Positions 23,729 through 33,915 of a stretch of 64,000 bases of DNA are shown here, one piece after another; position 1 is the stretch's first letter; each line of letters starts with the position of its first letter. The translations under genes were made by a program, and so were the position numbers. The notes beneath the pieces were generated by a model. That model worked only from the letters and a program-made list of their open reading frames with translations. It did not search any database and had not been told where the DNA came from. Origin of the DNA: Phoronis australis (lineage: Eukaryota > Phoronida > Phoronidae). Where the stretch lies: positions 419,981-483,980 of the forward strand of contig NMRA01000062.1 in assembly GCA_002633005.1 (NCBI GenBank), written 5' to 3'.

Positions 23729-24090
23729 TTAAAAGGACATCAGACCCGGTCTTGACATATCAACTGGTATAAAAACGACTTTCCATTCCAGCGACCTAAA
23801 AATCAATACTTTGCTAACCCTCGACAGCCTTCAAAAGCTGGAGCAAAATTTGAAAACTCTTTTCAAAGTCTGCTGAACGTGCAAGCAAGACCTACACTTT
23901 TTAAAGCTTAAAAGCGGCTTACACGACAACTGCAGAAAAAGACACCCACCAAGAACCATAATATTCACTCTGGAACACAGAGAGTGCGAGTTGAATCCTG
24001 CTTTTATCATTCAACTGGACGCCAATAATGCATCAACTGGTGGCAGAACGAAGGTTGGTTGAAATCACCAAAACAAGAAGCAGTTAGTAT
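23729..24090 (+). mobile_element. TTAA-flanked MITE family R1, copy B
   Basis: Begins 'TTAAAAGGACATCAGACCCG' and follows the R1 interior: 'ACGACTTTCCATTCCA', 'CCTCGACAGCC..CAAAAG', 'ACCCACCAAGAACCATAAT' and 'GGTTGGTTGAAATCACC'. The right terminal repeat has decayed, so the end is approximate. Confidence 0.75.
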
Positions 24091-24623
24091 GTAACTTGTT
24101 TATCTCAAAGGATTAATTAGCGCTGTTCGGTATTCCGCAATTACCGGTAAATCATCGGTTAACTGCGGCTGGTCAGCAAAAGAGAATGAAGTGTGCCTCG
24201 GGGAAAACGCTTAATTACCTTTTTAATCGAAGATAAGACCAAACACATAGACCAAAAAAGCCAATTCTAAGAAGCCTAGCGGATCTTAAGACCTTAACTG
24301 AGAAAATTACCCCTTTGCTGACAGGTCTTTTGCTTGCCTTTATGCCTAAAACGCTTTCATTTTCGCTTTCATTTTAGCCTGATGGGAACCCATGATGTTA
24401 ATGTGTCCGGAAAAGGTCAATCCTTTAAATCCATGATTTTACGAAGAATTAGATAGGATATCAATTCCATGATTCAGTCCACCTTGAGAGACTTTCTGGG
24501 TTTGAGGATTTATTTCTTTATCCTTCCCAATGAGCTAATGTCAAGGTCAAGCTAATTGATTGCTAAACTTTCTTTATGGCAGCAGTCGTGATTGAAAATA
24601 TTTAAACACGAGTAGCTATTATC

Positions 24624-24712
24624 ATGGGCGGCGCACTCCCACTTTTTACAGTGCTTCGCCGCCCATGGTCTATAGGCGGTGCACCACAGGGGGGCTGCGC
24701 CGCCCATGATTT
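24624..24712. repeat. Short hairpin repeat R3, copy c
   Basis: Starts 'CATGGGCGGCGCACTCCCAC', contains 'GCCGCCCATGGTCTATAGGC' and 'GTGCACCACAGGGGGGC', and ends 'TGCGCCGCCCATGAT'. It looks like two R3 hairpins fused or one nested in another. The surrounding 24100-25450 shows only short unsupported frames. Confidence 0.75.
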
Positions 24713-25452
24713 CTATAATATACCGTATTGCCGTATGTCATTTTGTTTACAAGCATAATTGTATAATAGCTTAAAATACCTCTGCTTGAAGACACTCTTT
24801 TTGTATCCTCCTTGAAAACATATTGCGAGTTTTTACACAAACAACTTCCATATAACTTTCAAAAAAAATTTATTTGGTATGATCACAACAGAAGCAACAG
24901 TTCAATCAGAAATTATCGTTCGCCAGATCTCTTAGTAAAGTTTATCTTACTTATCCCAGCTACAATCCTACAATGTATACTCAAGACTCCATTTTACAAA
25001 TCAACCACGCCTATTCACTGTTTACGTTTTCATGTTCCAAAATATTCACTGAAAATAAACTACTCTCTCCAGTTCTAGATAAGATAAAAACCCATTCACT
25101 TGCTGGATCTCATTATTACTTTGTTATTAATTTTGCCATTTTTTTCATGGAGAAATAATCATGCAAAACCATACCTCAGTCTTGTGACTTTTTGATTTCG
25201 GTCGTTTTTATGACGATCTCATATATATGAAAAAGTTGCGTGTGTGCGTGTAAGTGTCTTTATTACATTCATCTAAGCAGAAACCAGTTGCGGTTTCCAG
25301 ATAAGCTGAGCACAGCACAATAATAGTTTATGGCGTTCTGAAGCTGATTGTGTAATGCGCCATGGGTAGAAAAGTAACTATTTGCTTAGATAATGTTCAG
25401 CATCTTGCGCGGAATGCCAGTTAAATGACGAACATTTAAAAACTCTAAATCG

Positions 25453-26454
25453 TCATCTCCTGCTCAAACGGCACACTGAAGTTAATTGCTCACGCAGCGA
25501 ATGTAGAAAAATTTCATTCAAAGCCCCACGCAACTTCTTACATCCGGTTATACAAATGATTGGCTCCACTACACTGCACGCGAAAGCGAGAACGGTTGTG
25601 ATAATATAAGCCAAACGTCTTGCGGAACTTGTCATGTGTGAGCAACCAGTGATTACGCAGACGGCGTCCATGTTCATGACAATGATTAAGGGCGACCACA
25701 TGAGCAAAAACGTTATGCATATGAGGAGACAGGTTTTAGCTGCTCGTGTGTTGGCAAGTTGGGTACTGTCTGTGCCACTTGGTAAAACTGTGGAGCGGCT
25801 CTTCATTAGCTGCTGGGCCAGAAGCGAGTTGAAAGCGATAACAAAGACGATTGCGACTAGAAATATAACCATCAAACCTAGCAGCCACTCTTGGGTGATG
25901 AGATAGGTGCGAAAACAATACGCCTGAAAGACCGAGGCGCCTGCATGCCTACCGTCAAAGGTGGGTATCAATAAAACGAACACACAGATTCCCAGTACAC
26001 TTGCAGCACATATTGCAGCGCTAAATTTCTTGGAAATACACTTCTTGTAACGGTAGTTGAACCTAGAGAAACGAACATAACGGTCGAAGCTGAGTAACGC
26101 TGTTGAGCATGCCGGCAGAAGGGTTGTCAGTGTCTGTAGAAGGAGTATAACAACGCATGTGCCAGCTTTAATATCCGTTGGCGCACGGAGAAACTGGCGC
26201 GATGTTAAAACAGCCAGGGGACACGAGATACATCCGACGAGCAAGTGGCTGGCATTGACACACATGAGGAATGGGTTTCGTCTGAGATCAGTTCTAATTT
26301 TTTGCGCGATCAAAATGGCACCGTTGAGTAAGACCGTGATGATACCCAGAAGAAAAACAATTGTTGACAATAACAATGGATTTGTTTTCACGACGACGGA
26401 GTTTGTCGAGTTAAGGTCCAAAATCGTGGTATTGTTGCTCGCGTCCATTGGCAT
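25453..26454 (-). CDS. Rhodopsin-class GPCR, paralog 1 (orphan)
   Basis: A single-exon seven-transmembrane receptor of 333 residues, expected in the plasma membrane; its ligand is unknown. The N-terminus has N-glycosylation sequons (NNTT, NST). TM1 carries LNG, the extracellular Cys pair is C100 (TM3) and C180 (loop 2), D-R-Y is at 124-126 inside 'SFDRYVRF', and TM6 has MWSP (W253). Unusual residues are His at the TM2 Asp position (SHLLVGC), EPIIC instead of NPxxY in TM7, and no TM4 Trp or TM5 Pro. I chose the ATG at 26454 because it aligns with the 'GTCAAATG' starts of the two paralogs; a second ATG follows two codons later, and the longer reading starts at TTG. The other copies are at 33916 and 57541. 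Confidence 0.95.
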   Translation of the reverse strand: MPMDASNNTTILDLNSTNSVVVKTNPLLLSTIVFLLGIITVLLNGAILIAQKIRTDLRRNPFLMCVNASHLLVGCISCPLAVLTSRQFLRAPTDIKAGTCVVILLLQTLTTLLPACSTALLSFDRYVRFSRFNYRYKKCISKKFSAAICAASVLGICVFVLLIPTFDGRHAGASVFQAYCFRTYLITQEWLLGLMVIFLVAIVFVIAFNSLLAQQLMKSRSTVLPSGTDSTQLANTRAAKTCLLICITFLLMWSPLIIVMNMDAVCVITGCSHMTSSARRLAYIITTVLAFACSVVEPIICITGCKKLRGALNEIFLHSLREQLTSVCRLSRR

Positions 26455-26870
26455 TTGACCATCGAGCAATGTTGTTGATGCAACGACTACTGTTATGGCA
26501 ACGTTCTGTCGAATCTATCTCACCTCGTAAGCAGCTGCTACTTAATCATGTCGCCATTCCCGTGAGGTTTCGTCAACGTGTTGCAGAGAATGAACAAATC
26601 TACGACGCTTCTGGTAGACACTCTAACTGAATGCAATTAGTTGATTGTTCTTTTCAGTTTACGGAAGACGTAATTGACGTAGTCATCATCTAATGAATGC
26701 ACTATGACAACGCGGGCTCTAGTACAATTACCTGTACAAATGCATGCATTGCATTTCTTCGGAGATACCCACGGGTAAATAAAGTTTACGTCTACTTCCG
26801 GAAAACCACTTTCAGAACTCTGACACCGTTCTGCTGAACGTTAAGATCAACCTGGTGTGAGTTATCTTCT
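26455..26870 (-). promoter_or_regulatory. Duplicated 5' flank of GPCR paralog 1
   Basis: The minus-strand upstream region shares blocks with the flanks of the other two receptors: 'GCAACAACA'-like sequence and 'GTCAAATG' at the start codon, and 'TGAACGTTAAGATCAAC' (complement at 26838-26854), which is also found 394 bp upstream of paralog 2 against 385 bp here. The conserved spacing shows the duplication included the proximal flank, which probably holds the promoter. No TATA box is visible in this copy. Confidence 0.55.
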
Positions 26871-27069
26871 GCTAAACTTTATTTTGATCTCATCTTTAAG
26901 GTTGTGTAGGGCGCTGTAAAAATGGCCAAATTTGGCTGAATTCGGAGCATCATATCTTACAAACTGTTAATCGGATTATTGGAGACAAATAAAATAGCAC
27001 AAGAATAATAAATATTTTAGGATGTATTGGAACTTTCAGGGTCACAGCTCTACAAATAACTATTTCACA

Positions 27070-27335
27070 GAAGGTACCAGATGGGTACCTTAATTACAAG
27101 AGATAACACACCCATTTGTGATACCCTATATGTAATTAAGTATCGGATACTAAGAGGCACAGGGTAGTATAGCACCAAATGGGTACATAATACCAAATGG
27201 GTATTGGCCGATTGCCTACCAAGTGGGTCGAGCAAAACGGCAAATACAATAATACGTACCAAATGGGTACAAACTGCCAAATGGGTAAATATCATATAAA
27301 GTACCAAGTGGGTACACAAAACAGCCAACTGGGCT
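27070..27335. repeat. Array of dispersed 'TACCAAATGGGTA' motifs
   Basis: The 13-bp semi-palindromic word 'TACCAAATGGGTA' or a close variant occurs near 27072, 27172, 27189, 27218, 27258, 27276, 27302 and 27325, with an inverted partial copy near 27106. Spacing is irregular (about 15-100 bp), so it is not a simple minisatellite. A 166-codon minus-strand frame crosses it with repeated CTHLVLY peptides; I regard that frame as repeat-driven. Confidence 0.75.
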
Positions 27336-27924
27336 ATAACAGCCTGAAAAGCAGGTTCCGGACAAGCTGAGTGAGATGACCAGCCGGAGTGATAAAAAGA
27401 GATGTTGTAAGGAACGTGGTGTTGGGGGTCAGTTTGTGCCACATGGGCAGGGTTGTTCATGGATGCACAATCCTGTCCACCGCCACAGTTGAGCAACATA
27501 TCTGCTAATTCAAGGACAAAATGGAATGAAGTTTCATATGATATGAATTTTATATGAATTTTCATTCTGCTGTCGAGTACTTGGTGAGCAATTACACTAT
27601 TGACTTTTTTTGTCTGAAAACCAAGGTAATGAAGATCTGAACTCTGAATTGTATATAGCCAAGTTCGATATTTTTTTAAGTAATTGATAACGGGTAAATC
27701 TGCAGGACCTCATGGGATTTTTAGAGATTTTTATAAATTATCTGCTTAAGAGTTAAAAGTTTCACTGGTTAGGTTGTACGACCTCGTTATGGATATTGTT
27801 AACTATACTACCCAGTTATAATACCACGGTATTAAAGCGGCTCAGAAAACGGCCCAAACAACCATAGGTAATTTTTAAATTGCGGTAAAACCGTTTAAAC
27901 AATTGAGCGGAAGAGTAACGAACG

Positions 27925-28130
27925 GTGTCAGAAACCCAAGCAGGCTTTAGAAAAACATATTCCACCGCAGCTAATGCTTTTGTTTTGTACTCATTAATAA
28001 TTAAGTTTTTTGAGAGACAGGGGCATATTTTATTGTTTCTTTGTAGATTTTAAGAAATCCTCTGACCGAGTCTGAAGACGTGGCTCAATATGTAAGCTGT
28101 TGCGTTATAACATTGCAGGAGTTTAATCGT
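27925..28130 (+). pseudogene. Non-LTR RT fragment
   Basis: Plus-strand translation gives 'QAGFRKTYSTAANAFVLYSL', then after a frame change 'FFVDFKKSSDRV' and 'KLLRYNIAGV'. These correspond to the QAGFR..ST, F(v/l)DF.KAFD and KL..YGI.G blocks of non-LTR reverse transcriptase. The second Asp block is degraded and stops intervene. It resembles the minus-strand relic at 17640-18370. Confidence 0.75.
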
Positions 28131-28330
28131 GCTTTTCATTGGACCAAGAGGCAGACGTAATTGTTATGTTGAATGTTTATTAAGAGTTCGTCATTGTTTA
28201 TCAATGATTTCGAGCATGGGTTACAAACTAGGTTTATCAGGGAGTCTTTTAGATATGTATTGTCTTCTGTTTGAAGACAACTTAGTAATACTTAGTTGCA
28301 AATACAGTATTTAACTGTCAAATGTATATC

Positions 28331-28551
28331 ATGCGCGCACCCAGCCTAAAAATAGGGGGGTGGGCTCGAATTTTTGAGAATGTGGACCTTTTACTAAGAT
28401 TCACAGGGTAAATTCAAAGCTATGAATAGTGCATTAGTCGAATTTTGGTAGTTTCTGCCTTTTTAGTGGATTTTCTCTCTAGGAATTTTTGTTTTTCCGA
28501 GGTGGACCTCGTTCGAGCCCCCCCGACCCCCCTGGGTGTGCGCATGGGCTT
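28331..28551. repeat. MITE-like repeat R5, copy a
   Basis: A ~220-bp unit with ~40-50 bp imperfect inverted ends: 'CATGCGCGCACCCAGCC' and 'GGGGGGTGGGCTCGAA' on the left, the complement 'TTCGAGCCCCCC' and 'CCCTGGGTGTGCGCATG' on the right. The interior is AT-rich and non-coding. A related copy is at 61270-61518. Confidence 0.8.
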
Positions 28552-28660
28552 ATAAATTATCTTGAAATATTCTATAAACAATAGTTTGGACCAGGGTTAC
28601 AGTCAAGGGGTACATATATTTTTTGGTGTAAGGTTAACTTTTCTGATTACACTTGTCCAG

Positions 28661-29007
28661 TTAAAAGTACACTGAACCTGTTTTAGTGATTTAACCAATC
28701 CTCCGTTCGCCATGGCTAAAATACACCACTTGAGTGTTAAAAGCAGGATTCAACCGCAAACTCATACTTTCTTGTCCCAGATAAGATATTATGGTACTTG
28801 GTAGGTAGTCTTTTCCTACAACTGCCGTGTAACTCCCCTAAAGCGTGGGTCACGCTTCCCCGTTTAAAAGACTTAAAAGGAATTTTCAAATTTTGCTTGA
28901 AATATTTGAGGGTTTTCGAGGGTTACAGAACATTACTTACTGGATATATGGGAACGTCATTTTTAATATCTGTTAATAGTCCCAAACCGGGTTCGGTATC
29001 CTTTTAA
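28661..29007 (-). mobile_element. TTAA-flanked MITE family R1, copy C (inverted)
   Basis: The best complete R1 copy. It starts 'TTAAAAGTACACTGAACC' and ends 'GGTTCGGTATCCTTTTAA', so TTAA is present at both sides and the ends are inverted repeats. The interior is the reverse complement of copies A and B, including 'GATTTAACCAATCCTCCG' and 'CTTGAAATATTTGAGGG'. It lies directly against the retrotransposon endonuclease fragment that begins near 29018. Confidence 0.85.
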
Positions 29008-29017
29008 CATTGGCGTT

Positions 29018-29600
29018 GTTTATAGATCACCTAGTACTCTTTTTATTAGTTATCGTGAGGCTGAGACGATAAGTGCCACGCTATGATTATGGGCGACTTT
29101 AACGCTAGCACTAAGACAAACCCGTATAAAATTGAGTTCGACAATAAGAGTTATTCCTGTGAAGTCTGCGATTTTTCAATTTTCACCGAGTACTCTTAGG
29201 ATGATACTCGGGATCAGAGTGACTTAAACGTGTATGGTGCGGAATTACTGCAGAATGGTAAATGAAATTAGGATACCAAATGGTACGATGGGCAAAGGTG
29301 AGGGTGTTGGAGGGGTATTTTCATTACATGCAACGTCTGCAGTGTTGTTGACTATGTACTTGACTATGTACTTGCAAGCAAAGGTTTGCTATGTTACGTG
29401 AAGGAGTTTGAAATTAGTGACACTTGTGAAAGTAGCATTCATTGTTCAGTGTTATGGAGTTTATTATAAATTCATCATGAAGACAAGGGTCCTGAATGTC
29501 GCTCAAATATTACTTACAAATGGGGAAACGATTTTGAGAGAGTGTATGCAGAGCAGTGGAGTAGTGTAGATGTGATTGACAAAGTGAGAAAAAAATGATG
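29018..29600 (+). pseudogene. Non-LTR retrotransposon endonuclease (APE-type) fragment
   Basis: Plus-strand translation across several frames gives 'VVYRSPSTLFISY', 'IMGDFNASTKTNPYKIEFD', 'DQSDLNVYGAELLQ', 'NGTMGKGEGVGGVFS', 'SIHCSVLWSLL' and 'ITYKWGNDFERVYAEQWSSV'. GDFNA and the later S..HC position match the conserved Asp/Asn and His blocks of the apurinic-type endonuclease of non-LTR elements. Many stops and frame changes show it is dead. In an intact element this domain precedes the RT; here the RT fragment lies upstream. Confidence 0.75.
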
Positions 29601-30760
29601 AGGAATTAATTAAAGATGTTGAGTCAGCGATGAATAACTAAATGAGTTTAATTAAACGTAGTGCAAATAGTACGGTGAAACGACAGCGACTTTTCCAGGG
29701 TCCTCAAAGCCATAAAAATTTATCTCAAGCACTGGTTGTTGTCAAATGTTCTATTGAATTGTCTCTCTTCTACATACTTTGCTGTCGTTCTTTCCTTGAT
29801 TGCTCTCGGTCCCACGTCTGTGCCAAGTGCCACGGTTTGACCCTGACGCATAAGAATCATTAGGGAGCCCCCCGCTTCCTACGACCCTGATTGTAACCAG
29901 GACCGGGAGCCTAGTTTACTGAAATAAACTATATACGTACATGTACGTAGGGTGGGGAAGGGGCATTATTTACTTTAGTTTTGTATAGACAAGTGAGGGC
30001 GTCTACCTGTTCAGCGAAATAGCTGTAAAGGTTTTATTATTATGGGATGGGTGGACGCCATTTTCTTTGTGCTTTGGAGGAAAGACATCAGCCTGAAAAT
30101 GTATGTGGATTGTGACGCTTACCGTATCATCAACTAAGCTGTAACGTAGGACCCGGCACGCAACACGGCCGTGTACCGTCCTTGGAATCACACGGCCCCA
30201 CTACAATGTTTTGTTTATAGTACTTGTGACAACGTTTATATAAACTAGAGGGTATCATCAATTTAAAAATATCCCTGAGAAAAATTATCCGCACTTGAGA
30301 CAAAAACATTTGTGCTTATTAACCGTAGTGGAATTTGCTGAAGTATTTTTTTTTTCTGGGAAACGCGTTTTCCTGGTGTATTGTATTGTGCCTGCATTAA
30401 AAGCTTTTGATATGAATTTGAGTAGGCGAGAAGCTATCTACGATGACGGTAGTTTCGTTCAATAGATCAAAAGAAGAACAATACTTTCGTGAAGTTGAAA
30501 TACACGTTCTTTTATTTTATTGGCGTCGATGAGTTGAAAGCTTGTACGGCAGACGAATACCTGGCACTCTTGGATAATACGACACCAGAGTCTTGTAAGG
30601 ATCGACATGTCCACAAACAACGCAAATATCAGTTCTCAAACTCAAAAAATTTTCCAAGAATTTGCAGGTAGCAGAGGTTTCATGTTCATGTTAAATAAAA
30701 TTTTGAGATATGTTTTTCTTCGGCCATAGATGGTGAATTAAGCGTGCATTTTTGCATTAT
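29601..30760. other. Decayed retrotransposon flank, no gene assigned
   Basis: No clear domain. The plus-strand frame at 30489-30671 reads 'VDELKACTADEYLALLDNTT' and looks somewhat coding, ending next to 'AG|GTAGCA', but it lacks an ATG and a recognised family. Confidence 0.3.
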
Positions 30761-31017
30761 CTACCCAAAACCGGGGTTTGGCTTCTTAACAGACACCAAA
30801 AACGACTTTCCCATCCAATTCTCTAGTGACGCAAAATAATGTTCTGTAATCCCCGATAAACCTCAAGTTTGGAGGAAAATTTGAAAACTCCTTTCTAAGT
30901 ATGAGCTTTTGGTTGATTCCTCCTGTCATCGTTCAAGGTTGACTCCAATGACGCATTGGCATGTGACAGAACGAGAATTGGTTGAAATTATCAATACAGG
31001 GTTTCGTATCCTTTTAA
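30761..31017 (+). mobile_element. TTAA-flanked MITE family R1, copy D (deleted)
   Basis: Interior sequence ('AACGACTTTCCCATCCAATT', 'GGAAAATTTGAAAACTCC', 'AGAACGAGAATTGGTTGAAA') and right end 'GGGTTTCGTATCCTTTTAA' match R1. About 90 bp of the middle present in copies A-C is missing, and the left end is degraded. Confidence 0.8.
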
Positions 31018-31974
31018 ACAATATGATTTTTAAATTGCCAAATGCGTGGAAAATTGAAATGCCAGAAAATGGCCAATCAAGAGGTGTAACGTACTGTAGA
31101 TTAAGTCGTCTCGAATAACTAACACATTTGATATATAAAAATGTGTTAAAGAATTGCGCAGGATGGTAATGAGTTATCACTTCATACAATAACGAAACTA
31201 CAAAAAGGTTTAACTTTAGTCCAAACTTTGACGAATTTTGAAAGTATTCGATTTAAAACCACCAGAAACATGTTTCCCATTAAAGTCCTTCTCTCACGCG
31301 TTGTTAACCCTTATTACATGGTTAGAAGATGTTATAAGGATCCAAGAAGTACCTACCCCATAACTAATAGACGATCCGTACTCGAAAACAGTTTAAATGA
31401 ACGCGCCACTCACGATTTACACCCGAAGAAACACCGCCATTTTGAACTTGCCGCGAACCCGGAAGTACAATTCATTCAGGAACCCAGGCCGAGAAAACGC
31501 CGTCAGTGCGACTGCAGCAGTGCCTGTACTGTTACCAGCCAGCAAACGGGATAAAAAAAATCGACAGCGCGCCTTAATTTTGATAAAATCAAACTACGGA
31601 CAATTTTATGGAATTTGCTGAAGAAATGTGGCGAATAGATTTTGACAGAAATTATTTTGCCAGACTCGGGACCGCAGGCTATCGGACCCGGTGCGGATCG
31701 AGACCAGACACTGGCGAACGGTAAATGCATGCGGTTGCAAGCTGTTTTGTCGAAGTAAAATGGTCAAATGATAAATGCTGCATATATTCAAGGGTACTTT
31801 CAGACACTTGCATGAAATTACGGGCTGGTTAGTCCTGTGTCACACTGCCGCGGCAGACTTTAGTTAGCCTCAGTCACCAGCTACCAGTGAAGACTATAGT
31901 CAAAATACAGCTTGTTAGTAGGCCTATACAGCTTTGCGCCAAGACTACCCTTAGGCCTAACTGGTCGCTGGCCA

Positions 31975-32475
31975 CAAACACAAAAAACACGAAAATTGAA
32001 CAAAGTTTCTTTTTTGTAGCAACGTTTGTCAAAATGTATCAACGTTAAATCTTCACAAATTACAAAGTAGCCGATTGAACATGCCTTTCAGTTCAGCAAA
32101 AGTCGACATTGTAGGTGCCGCCAGAAATGAGACGAAGTCCAACGGGAATTGTGAGCACATTTATCACTTAATGAGTAACAACTGCGAGGCTGAAATTTGG
32201 TGAACACTGCTAAATCGTGCAGAATAGTAAGTAAAGATATGTCTAACTAAATTTCACCGTAATTTGTTGGCGAAAACAATTTACACAAAGTTTTAAACTC
32301 GTAACTCATCCCGCTGTCCTCCAATATGGCCGACGCGATCCAAACAAAGTGACCCAAATTTCGCCACAAAACTTGCAATAACTTTACAGTGCTTGCCCCG
32401 ATTTTGATACTTTTTCGATTTTTACTGAGTAGAATGTACTACCTTTGCGATGATAGCAAAGTACTTTTTCAAAAC
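31975..32475 (+). repeat. Dispersed repeat R8, copy a
   Basis: About 500 bp shared, same orientation, with 63478-64000. Shared blocks include 'CTTCACAAATTACAAAGTAG', 'CGTGCAGAATAGTAAGTAAA', 'TTTTAAACTCGTAACTCAT', 'GGCCGACGCGAT' and 'ACTTGCAATAACTTTACAGT'. Divergence is moderate and the ends are not defined. The preceding 31018-31975 shows no supportable gene. Confidence 0.8.
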
Positions 32476-33099
32476 AAGGAAAAAATAAAACCGAAAAAAA
32501 TTGGTTCGACCCATATTGGTTCCTAGGTTCGACCCGCCTACGTAAGGAACTAAACACCAATGCTATTTTAACATACTAAGTACGCGTAACATTCCAAAAA
32601 AAATCAACGACCACTAACTACAAACTATAAATACACTACATATGCAAACGAATCACGATATATTACTAATAAAACAAAATAATGAAGACTTTTCGAGCAA
32701 GCCAAAGCACATTCAGTTACAAGGAAAAAATGGCGGCGTTCAGGACAAGTTCCTGAACTGATGAGCCGGAAATGTGGGTACGGAAATAACCGATGACAAC
32801 CGGTAATCATACGCTCAAAGAGAAGGGTCAAATACTGTTAAAAAATCGCTTTTGGCAAGAAAGGCGAAAACAATATAAAGAAAGGGTGTCGAAAATAAGA
32901 ATTTATGTAGTAAGTATTTTCGGATACTGGAACCACATGGGCAGTTTGCAAGAAGGACTTTAATGCGTACATGGAGGTTTCTGTTAAAATTGCTGTTGCT
33001 AAACTAACGTCGATATGAGAAAGTTGGAGTTTATTCGTTGGCGAAAGGGTCTCCCACCCGCCAGCCAACACATGCAGTCATGCGGGCACTCTAACATCT

Positions 33100-33500
33100 T
33101 GTGCATCTTTGCACCAACTCTGATCTTCGTCCCAGTCTAAAAACGAGTTCTATGGGGAGTTGGGCTATACCAGCAGAGGGATTCCTATCACAGAGCAACT
33201 GTGATTTCAACGCCTGTGTTGGATCTGACCTCCACTCCTGTCCTAAGAGCATCAGACACTTTGGCATAGGCAAACTCAACAAGAATTGTCAGATGCTTCT
33301 ATAAGTTTGAGTTTTCTATAACCTCTGCCTTACCAACACTTTCTTTTCAACCAAGTCTGAACACAGAGTATCCTGGCGACATCCAAGTTCTCTCCACCGC
33401 TAGCAACTGGATCTTTTGTATCACTCGTACACCTGCTCTTAACTGCTTTGACATCACTCGCAGCTACCACAGTGACGACTGCGACACTGGTCCCTCAATG
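33100..33500 (+). other. Coding-like Cys-rich stretch, possible exon remnant
   Basis: Two plus-strand blocks look coding. The first, 33101-33304, contains CDFNACVGSDLHSC. The second, about 33368-33500, contains 'YPGDIQVLSTASNWIFCI', 'TRTPALNCFDITRSY' and 'SDDCDTGPSM'. They are in different frames with a stop between. The second ends at 'ATG|GTGAGT', a consensus splice donor at about 33500. I do not recognise the family. It may be a decayed exon of a secreted or surface protein. Confidence 0.3.
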
Positions 33501-33915
33501 GTGAGTAGATTGGTGCGGCTTCAGCCTAAAGAAATCTACTACTCCAGGTAAAAAGGACACCCACGCGAGGTTGGTGATGAAAAATAACGGAGTCTTAGTT
33601 TCATTAAAAAATTAATAGATTTGGGAAAAGGGAACAATAATTGATGATTACGGATTGATTTTGAGCTATATGATTTACGCAGAAAGTTTTGCCAAAATTT
33701 ATTTTGCAACAGCGAGCTACGTATTTGCACTTTAGTCAGCAAAATACCTCAAGACGTTCAGACATGCCCATGGTGTCTGCACTGTAAACAAGACGACCGG
33801 AACTTGAGCTCTCTTCCCCTCGCACATTTTTAATATATTACCAGGAAGGCACATGGTTTATACACAATATTTCAACACAATCCAAGTAAACGTCGATCAT
33901 TTAAAAGTAATATAG

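Noticed and set aside
25634-25906. Open frames antisense or out of frame to the GPCR genes (also 26159-26458, 34112-34357, 57537-57830, 58083-58340)
   Set aside because: They are shadows of the conserved receptor coding sequence and recur at the same relative position in the paralogs.
27065-27565. A 166-codon minus-strand open frame
   Set aside because: Half of it is generated by the TACCAAATGGGTA motif cluster (repeated CTHLVLY peptides), the remainder shows no family, and composition is not protein-like.
31228-31554. 108-codon plus-strand frame with a basic C-terminus
   Set aside because: No start context or homology that I can see; overlapped by frames in two other phases.
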